This document shows, one piece after another, positions 5,460 to 9,170 of a DNA stretch of 9,170 nucleotides. Each line of letters begins with the position of its first letter. The first letter of the stretch is position 1. A program made the translations under genes and the position numbers. The notes below the pieces were generated by a model. The model ran no database searches. It worked only from the letters and a program-made list of their open reading frames with translations, and had not been told where the DNA came from. This DNA is from Persebacter sp051009035 (lineage in GTDB: Bacteria; Pseudomonadota; Gammaproteobacteria; Tethybacterales; Persebacteraceae), in the NCBI GenBank assembly GCA_051009035.1, contig JBPCWY010000070.1, positions 1 to 9,170 of the forward strand, given 5' to 3'.

Positions 5460-6266
5460 ATGCCCGAATTGCCCGAAGTAGAAACCGTCCGGCGCGGCAT
5501 TGCCGGACAACTGCGCGGCAAATGCATAGACGAAGTTATTGTCCGCTGCCGCCGCCTGCGCCTGCCGGTGGACAAAAATTTACGGGCGCGGCTGGTCGGC
5601 AAAACCGTTTTGCGCATGCGGCGGCGCGGCAAATATTTAATATTTGATTTGGACGGCGGCGCGGTTGTCGCGCACTTGGGCATGAGCGGCGTTTTTTATT
5701 TTTCCAAAACGCCCCCGCAAAACAAACACGAACACATCGCGCTGCAAATCGGCGGGCAATTTTTAATCTACCATGACCCGCGCCGTTTCGGCTGTTTTGT
5801 CTGGCATGCGGGCGCGCCCGATTCGCATCCCTTGCTGCGCAATTTAGGCGCGGAACCGTTGTCGGCAAAATTTAACGGCGCGCTGCTTTGCGATGCATGG
5901 AAAGGACGCGCAGCACCGGTCAAAACCGCGCTGTTGGACGGGCGCGCAGTCGCCGGAATCGGCAATATCTACGCCGCAGAATCGCTGCACTTGGCGCGCA
6001 TCCGCCCGCAAACCCCGGCGGGCAAAATCTCCGCCGCCCGCGCCGAAAAACTCGCCGCGGCAATCAAACAAATTTTACAAAAAGCATTACGGGCGGGCGG
6101 TTCCACGCTCCGCAATTTTTCGCATCCGGACGGCGCGCCCGGTCATTTCCAAATGCAATGGAAAGTATACGGACGCGCCGGAAAACCCTGCGCCTGCGGC
6201 GGCGCAATCAAAAAAATAACCCAAAGCGGCCGCGCCACATATTACTGCCCCCGCTGCCAAAAATAA
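5460..6266 (+). CDS. mutM: Formamidopyrimidine-DNA glycosylase MutM (Fpg)
   Basis: MutM excises 8-oxoguanine and formamidopyrimidines and nicks the abasic site, initiating base-excision repair. The 268-residue protein starts MPELPEVETVRRG; after Met removal Pro is the nucleophile and the next Glu is catalytic. It also has RRRGKYLIFDL with the conserved Lys, HLGMSG, DPRRFG, the helix-two-turn-helix GIGNIYAAESL, and a C-terminal zinc finger with QSGRATYYCPRCQ (Arg258 contacts DNA in the family). Length is close to E. coli (269). The first zinc knuckle is C-A-C (Cys244/Cys246), one residue shorter than the usual C-x-x-C, paired with Cys263/Cys266. The ATG is supported by the conserved N-terminus and by the -10 box five bases upstream. 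Confidence 0.96.
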   Translation: MPELPEVETVRRGIAGQLRGKCIDEVIVRCRRLRLPVDKNLRARLVGKTVLRMRRRGKYLIFDLDGGAVVAHLGMSGVFYFSKTPPQNKHEHIALQIGGQFLIYHDPRRFGCFVWHAGAPDSHPLLRNLGAEPLSAKFNGALLCDAWKGRAAPVKTALLDGRAVAGIGNIYAAESLHLARIRPQTPAGKISAARAEKLAAAIKQILQKALRAGGSTLRNFSHPDGAPGHFQMQWKVYGRAGKPCACGGAIKKITQSGRATYYCPRCQK

Positions 6267-6269
6267 TCC

Positions 6270-6288
6270 CCCGCGCGTTTGCGGCGGG
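6270..6288. repeat. Hairpin overlapping the methyltransferase promoter
   Basis: CCCGC (6270-6274) pairs with GCGGG (6284-6288). A bulged G and two inner pairs close a loop of T and G. It overlaps the possible -35 of the methyltransferase promoter and follows the mutM stop by three bases. No T run follows on the plus strand, so it is not a mutM terminator. It could be an operator or an mRNA structure. Confidence 0.3.
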
Positions 6289-6300
6289 CGAAAAAAATAC

Positions 6301-6306
6301 TATAAT
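6301..6306 (+). promoter_or_regulatory. -10 box of the DNA methyltransferase gene
   Basis: A perfect TATAAT ends six bases before ATG 6313. A weak -35 candidate TTGCGG (6279-6284) stands 16 bp upstream. The spacing predicts a leaderless mRNA for the restriction-modification operon. The AAAGG between the hexamer and the ATG is too close to the ATG for a Shine-Dalgarno sequence. Confidence 0.6.
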
Positions 6307-6312
6307 AAAGGC

Positions 6313-7305
6313 ATGAATTCCGCCTTGCCCGCCGCCCAAACCGCCGCCGTCCGTTGCGAATCCGGCGACCGCGGTTTCTTGCCCGAAAACCGAATTCACC
6401 AAGGCGACGCCGCCCGATTAATGCTCCGCATTCGCCCGGAAACGATTGCCGCAAGTTTTTGGTCGCCCCCGTATTTTGTCGGAAAATCATATGAAAAAAA
6501 CGCCTCTTTTTCCGGTTGGCGCGAATTATTGCGCGGCGTAGTGCAAGCGCATGCCGATGTTTTGCGTCCGGGCGGTTTTATGATTATTAATATCGCCGAT
6601 ATTTTATGCCTGCCCGACCCGGCGATGCCCCGCATTCAAGCGGACAACAGCCGCAAAAAATGCGCCGTTTTGCGCGATGATGTGCTGGCGGCAAAACGCC
6701 GCCATCCGTTTCACACCCGCGCCCAACTGGCCGGCATTCTCGGTTGCAGCGAACAAACCGTCCAGCGGCGGCTGGAAAACAACAATGTCCGCGGCGGCAA
6801 ACGGCAAACCCAAACCAAAGTTTTCCTAACCGGCGGCATGTTGCAGGAATGGGCGGAAGAATCGCGCTTGTATCTTTACGACCGGCGGATATGGGCGAAA
6901 GACCCCTGTTGGGCGAACAGCCGGTGGCACAGCAATTCCTACCGCGCCGTGGATGAATTTGAATACCTTTACATTTTTTGGAAACCCGGCATTACGCCGA
7001 TTAACCGCGCCCGCCTGTCCGCCGAAGAATGGCGGGATTGGGGTTCCCGCGCGGTATGGCGCATTCCTTCGGTGCGGGCAAATGACCGGCACGAAGCAAT
7101 GTTTCCCGCCGAATTGGCGCGGCGCGTGGTGCGGCTTTTTTCGGACCCCGGCGACGCGGTTTTAGACCCTTTTGTCGGCAGCGGCACAACGGCGGCAGCG
7201 GCGGCAGAATGCGGGCGGCGTTATATCGGCATTGAAAAAGTCCCCGAATACGCCAAATTGGCGCGGCAAAAATGCGCGCAAGCGGCGGCTTTCGCGGCAA
7301 AATAA
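6313..7305 (+). CDS. Beta-class DNA methyltransferase of a SfiI-like system, probably m4C
   Basis: The 330-residue protein has motif IV first (SPPY, 51-54) and motif I late (DPFVGSGTTAAAAAECGRRYIGIE, from about 285), the order of beta-class amino-methyltransferases. SPPY favours N4-cytosine methylation; DPPY or NPPY would suggest adenine. Between them is an insert with a predicted helix-turn-helix (TRAQLAGILGCSEQTVQRRL, 135-154), then RRIWAKDPCWANSRWHSNSYRAVDEFEYLYIFWKPG and VWRIPSVRANDRHEAMFP, which I associate with methyltransferases of this type. It transfers methyl groups from S-adenosylmethionine to protect the host's target sites. Its TAA overlaps the ATG of the endonuclease (TAATG at 7303-7307). 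A TATAAT six bases before the ATG fixes the start. The exact target cannot be read from the sequence; GGCC-containing DNA is expected if the pairing with a SfiI-like enzyme holds. Confidence 0.88.
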   Translation: MNSALPAAQTAAVRCESGDRGFLPENRIHQGDAARLMLRIRPETIAASFWSPPYFVGKSYEKNASFSGWRELLRGVVQAHADVLRPGGFMIINIADILCLPDPAMPRIQADNSRKKCAVLRDDVLAAKRRHPFHTRAQLAGILGCSEQTVQRRLENNNVRGGKRQTQTKVFLTGGMLQEWAEESRLYLYDRRIWAKDPCWANSRWHSNSYRAVDEFEYLYIFWKPGITPINRARLSAEEWRDWGSRAVWRIPSVRANDRHEAMFPAELARRVVRLFSDPGDAVLDPFVGSGTTAAAAAECGRRYIGIEKVPEYAKLARQKCAQAAAFAAK

Positions 7306-8003
7306 TGAATCTCCCCGGCAACAATCCGCGCTTGTTGGAAGATATTGAAAAAGCCACCTTGCGCCTGGTTTTTCAGGCGCTTGCGGATTACCGGCGGCAA
7401 ACATTGGAAATTTTTAAGATGGAAAACGACGCTCCTATGGACATCGCCGAAGACATTACGCGCGAAGCGTTGGACGGCATGGGCGTGGCAAAAATGCCGG
7501 TGCGGCTGTTCGGCAAAGTGGATTACAAACGCGCGCAATATGTTTTTTTGCCCGGACATTCCATTAAGCAAGCGTTGTTTGTGGACTCCAAAGCCGAACG
7601 CGCCGAAGGGCGCGGCACGGCGACTTTGCAAATGTCGCAAATCTCCATGCGCGTCCGGCAACGCCGCCAAAACCGGCAAATTGATATTCCGGGACTTTTG
7701 CCCGTCTCCGTGGAACGCGGCGGCGAATCTTTTTTAACCACCACGGTTTTTGTAAAATACAATTACCGCGAAGAAGGAAACCAAAGAACCTTGGAGGACA
7801 TTACCGCCGCCTGTTTGCCCAACGGGCGGTTGCAGGAACAATACAACCCGAACGCCGATGATACGATATGGCTGGCGGGACGCAACGCGCCCAGCTTGGG
7901 CGAAGAGTTTCGCGTCCGTTTGAATTTTAAGAAATTAATGGAAAAAGCCCGGTGGCGCGTGCAAACTGTTCCGGCGCGCGGCGCGCCGGTATGGGCGGAT
8001 TAA
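7305..8003 (+). CDS. SfiI-like type II restriction endonuclease
   Basis: The 232-residue protein resembles SfiI, a tetrameric enzyme that cuts GGCCNNNNNGGCC when bridging two sites. The predicted PD-(D/E)XK active site is Asp73 in KVDYKR and Asp94-x-Lys96 in FVDSKAE. The spacing of 21 and 2 residues equals that of the SfiI catalytic residues as I recall them (Asp79, Asp100, Lys102). Further similarities recalled from SfiI include the IEKATLRLVFQAL start, AEDIT, FVKYNYRE, and LPNGRLQEQYNPNADDT followed by RVRLNFKKL and WRVQTV. The protein is shorter than SfiI (about 269 residues). The frame is open to 7272, but ATG 7305 overlaps the methyltransferase stop and gives a sensible N-terminus. Having the methyltransferase first in the operon would provide protection before cutting. 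The call rests on remembered family features; specificity is inferred. Confidence 0.75.
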   Translation: MNLPGNNPRLLEDIEKATLRLVFQALADYRRQTLEIFKMENDAPMDIAEDITREALDGMGVAKMPVRLFGKVDYKRAQYVFLPGHSIKQALFVDSKAERAEGRGTATLQMSQISMRVRQRRQNRQIDIPGLLPVSVERGGESFLTTTVFVKYNYREEGNQRTLEDITAACLPNGRLQEQYNPNADDTIWLAGRNAPSLGEEFRVRLNFKKLMEKARWRVQTVPARGAPVWAD

Positions 8004-8145
8004 TTAAATTAATATTTGCGCTTGTTTGCGAATGCGCCAAAAATACAAAAGAATAATTTAACGCGCAAAAACACCCGCACGGTTCTGCCCGCTTTCCCGT
8101 TATTTGGCGGCGCGGGGGTAAATTGGCGGGAGCGGAAGTTAATAT
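8004..8145. other. Convergent intergenic gap between the endonuclease gene and miaA
   Basis: These 142 bp lie between two convergent genes. They begin AT-rich and become G/C-rich. I see only weak inverted repeats (for example TTGCGC near 8017 with GCGCCAA near 8034) and no stem followed by a T run, so I cannot call a terminator. There is no supportable gene. In many gammaproteobacteria hfq would follow miaA here, and it is absent from this window. Confidence 0.5.
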
Positions 8146-9066
8146 TCAACCGCAAAAATTTTGCGCGGCTTTCATTATTTTTTTTTCCGCTTCGAGGGCG
8201 AAGGGGTCTATGAAATTCGGGGCGGGTTGCCATTTTTTGAGCCATGTCATTTGCCGTTTGGCGAGTTGGCAAGTAGCGTAGTAGGCGCGTTTTTTCATTT
8301 CTTCTTCGTCGGTTTCGCCGCGTAAAAACGCCGCCGCTTGCCGGTATCCCGCCATGCGCAGCGGCGGCGAGTCGGGCGCGAGGTTGTATTTTTTTGCCGC
8401 CGTTTCCGTTTCTTTAACAAGGCCTTCGGCGAACATGTTTTGCAAACGCGAATCAATCGCGCGCCGCAGTTGCGCGCGGTCGGCGGGCATTAATAAAATA
8501 AAAGAAATATCCGGCGGGGATGTTTTGGGACGCGATTGCAATTGCGAAAGCGGCGCGTTTGCCGCGCCGATAATTTCCAGTGCGCGCGCGATTCGTTGCG
8601 AATCGGACGGCGCGATTTTTGCCGCCGCCGCCGGGTCCAATTGCGCCAAGCGGCGGTGCATCGCCGGCGCGCCCAACCGCCGCAACTCTTCGCGCAGCTT
8701 GGCGCGCAGGGGCATGGACGGGGGCGGAAAATCATGCAAGCCGCGCGAAAATGCATGAAAATACATCATCGCGCCGCCGGCAAAAATCGGCAGTTTGCCG
8801 CGCGCCGTAATTTCTGTTAACGCCGCCGCCGCGAGGCGGCAAAATTTTCCGGCATTAAAATTTTCATCCGGATTGGCGACATCAATTAAATGATGCGGCG
8901 TTTGCGCGCGGACGGCGGGCGGCGGTTTTGCCGTGCCGATATTCATTTCGCGGTATACCGCGCCGGAATCAACGCTGATAATTTCGCCGTTTAACGCGGC
9001 GGCGAGCGCCGGGGCGAAATCGCTTTTGCCGGACGCCGTAGGTCCCGCCAACGCCAGCGCGCGCAT
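8146..9066 (-). CDS. miaA: tRNA dimethylallyltransferase MiaA
   Basis: MiaA transfers a dimethylallyl group to N6 of A37 in tRNAs that read UNN codons. The 306-residue protein has the P-loop GPTASGKS (8-15), the catalytic-Asp segment ISVDSGAVYREMNIGTAKP, HHLIDVANPDENFNAGKF, AGGAMMYFHAF (usually GGTMLYF), SDSQRIARALEI, GYRQAAAFLRGE and the tRNA-binding LAKRQMTWLKKW. Length fits the family (E. coli 316). The Thr-to-Ala change in GGAMMYF and the Gly-Ala in DSGAVY are mild departures from consensus. Its ATG overlaps the mutL stop by one base (TAATG at 9068-9064 on the minus strand), so it is the downstream gene of a mutL-miaA operon, a common proteobacterial order. Confidence 0.95.
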   Translation of the reverse strand: MRALALAGPTASGKSDFAPALAAALNGEIISVDSGAVYREMNIGTAKPPPAVRAQTPHHLIDVANPDENFNAGKFCRLAAAALTEITARGKLPIFAGGAMMYFHAFSRGLHDFPPPSMPLRAKLREELRRLGAPAMHRRLAQLDPAAAAKIAPSDSQRIARALEIIGAANAPLSQLQSRPKTSPPDISFILLMPADRAQLRRAIDSRLQNMFAEGLVKETETAAKKYNLAPDSPPLRMAGYRQAAAFLRGETDEEEMKKRAYYATCQLAKRQMTWLKKWQPAPNFIDPFALEAEKKIMKAAQNFCG

Positions 9067-9170
9067 TATCTTCCGCGCCGGAATATGCGGTCAAAATAAC
9101 CGCGTTCTATTTGTTGCCAGCAAGGGCGTCCGTGGTTGCACGCGCCCGACCTTTCGGTTTCTTCCATGCG
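9066..9170 (-). CDS. mutL: DNA mismatch repair protein MutL, C-terminal 34 codons and stop
   Basis: Only the end of the gene lies in the window. The 34 residues include ACNHGRPCW, the conserved C-terminal segment of MutL (usually CxHGRPT, part of the dimerisation domain and, in endonuclease-type MutL, near its metal site), followed by a short basic tail ending DRIFRRGR. MutL links mismatch recognition by MutS to strand removal. The gene continues past the right edge and overlaps the start of miaA by one base. The small size of the fragment limits certainty, but the motif and gene order agree. Confidence 0.88.
   Translation of the reverse strand, partial: RMEETERSGACNHGRPCWQQIERGYFDRIFRRGR

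Noticed and set aside
7272..7304. Upstream in-frame extension of the endonuclease
   Set aside because: It lies inside the methyltransferase end. ATG 7305 overlaps its stop, the usual coupled arrangement.
8017..8040. Terminator between the endonuclease gene and miaA
   Set aside because: The stem TTGCGC/GCGCCAA needs a bulge and is not followed by a T run in either direction.
1..9170. Neisseria- or Haemophilus-type DNA uptake sequences
   Set aside because: Codon use looks somewhat Neisseria-like, but I found no repeated GCCGTCTGAA or AAGTGCGGT.
1..9170. tRNA, rRNA, insertion sequences or integrase
   Set aside because: No tRNA-like T-loop with matching acceptor stem, no rRNA, no transposase or integrase frame and no terminal inverted repeats were seen.

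Overview
This is a GC-rich bacterial window, densely coded, with codon use favouring GCG/GCC/CGC plus AAA, GAA and TTT. The conserved genes (trmL, hemA, prfA, prmC, mutM, miaA and the mutL 3' end) and their groupings (hemA-prfA-prmC and mutL-miaA) point to a proteobacterium, most likely a gammaproteobacterium. I cannot name a genus. All family calls come from reading the proteins, not from a database search.

Layout. 1-550 (minus): the 5' part of a lipoprotein gene whose mature part is a tandem array of 16-residue Cys-containing repeats; it runs off the left edge. 595-1065 (minus): trmL. 1236-2402 (plus): hemA, divergent from trmL. 2403-3250: a lower-GC insert carrying a small exported nuclease-like protein on the minus strand (stop at 2575) with its own consensus promoter. 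3251-5392 (plus): an overlapping operon of a small HNH-like protein, prfA and prmC. 5460-6266 (plus): mutM. 6313-8003 (plus): a two-gene restriction-modification module, a beta-class DNA methyltransferase overlapping a SfiI-like endonuclease. 8146-9170 (minus): mutL (3' end) and miaA, convergent with the restriction-modification pair.

How the genes relate. hemA makes the tetrapyrrole precursor. prfA and prmC are a functional pair: PrmC methylates the GGQ glutamine of the release factor. trmL and miaA modify tRNA anticodon loops. mutM and mutL act in DNA repair. The endonuclease would cut unmodified DNA and the methyltransferase would protect the host.

Notable signals. (1) Five promoter-proximal genes have a -10-like hexamer ending 5 or 6 nt before the start codon, which implies leaderless mRNAs; most other starts overlap the preceding stop. 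(2) Several 4-bp palindromes are almost missing (GATC 0, GTAC 0, TCGA 1, GGCC 3 by my reading) although their component trinucleotides are common. (3) The HNH protein has lost its catalytic Asp-His pair while keeping its zinc cysteines. (4) The repeat lipoprotein and the SfiI-like module are the most distinctive accessory genes.
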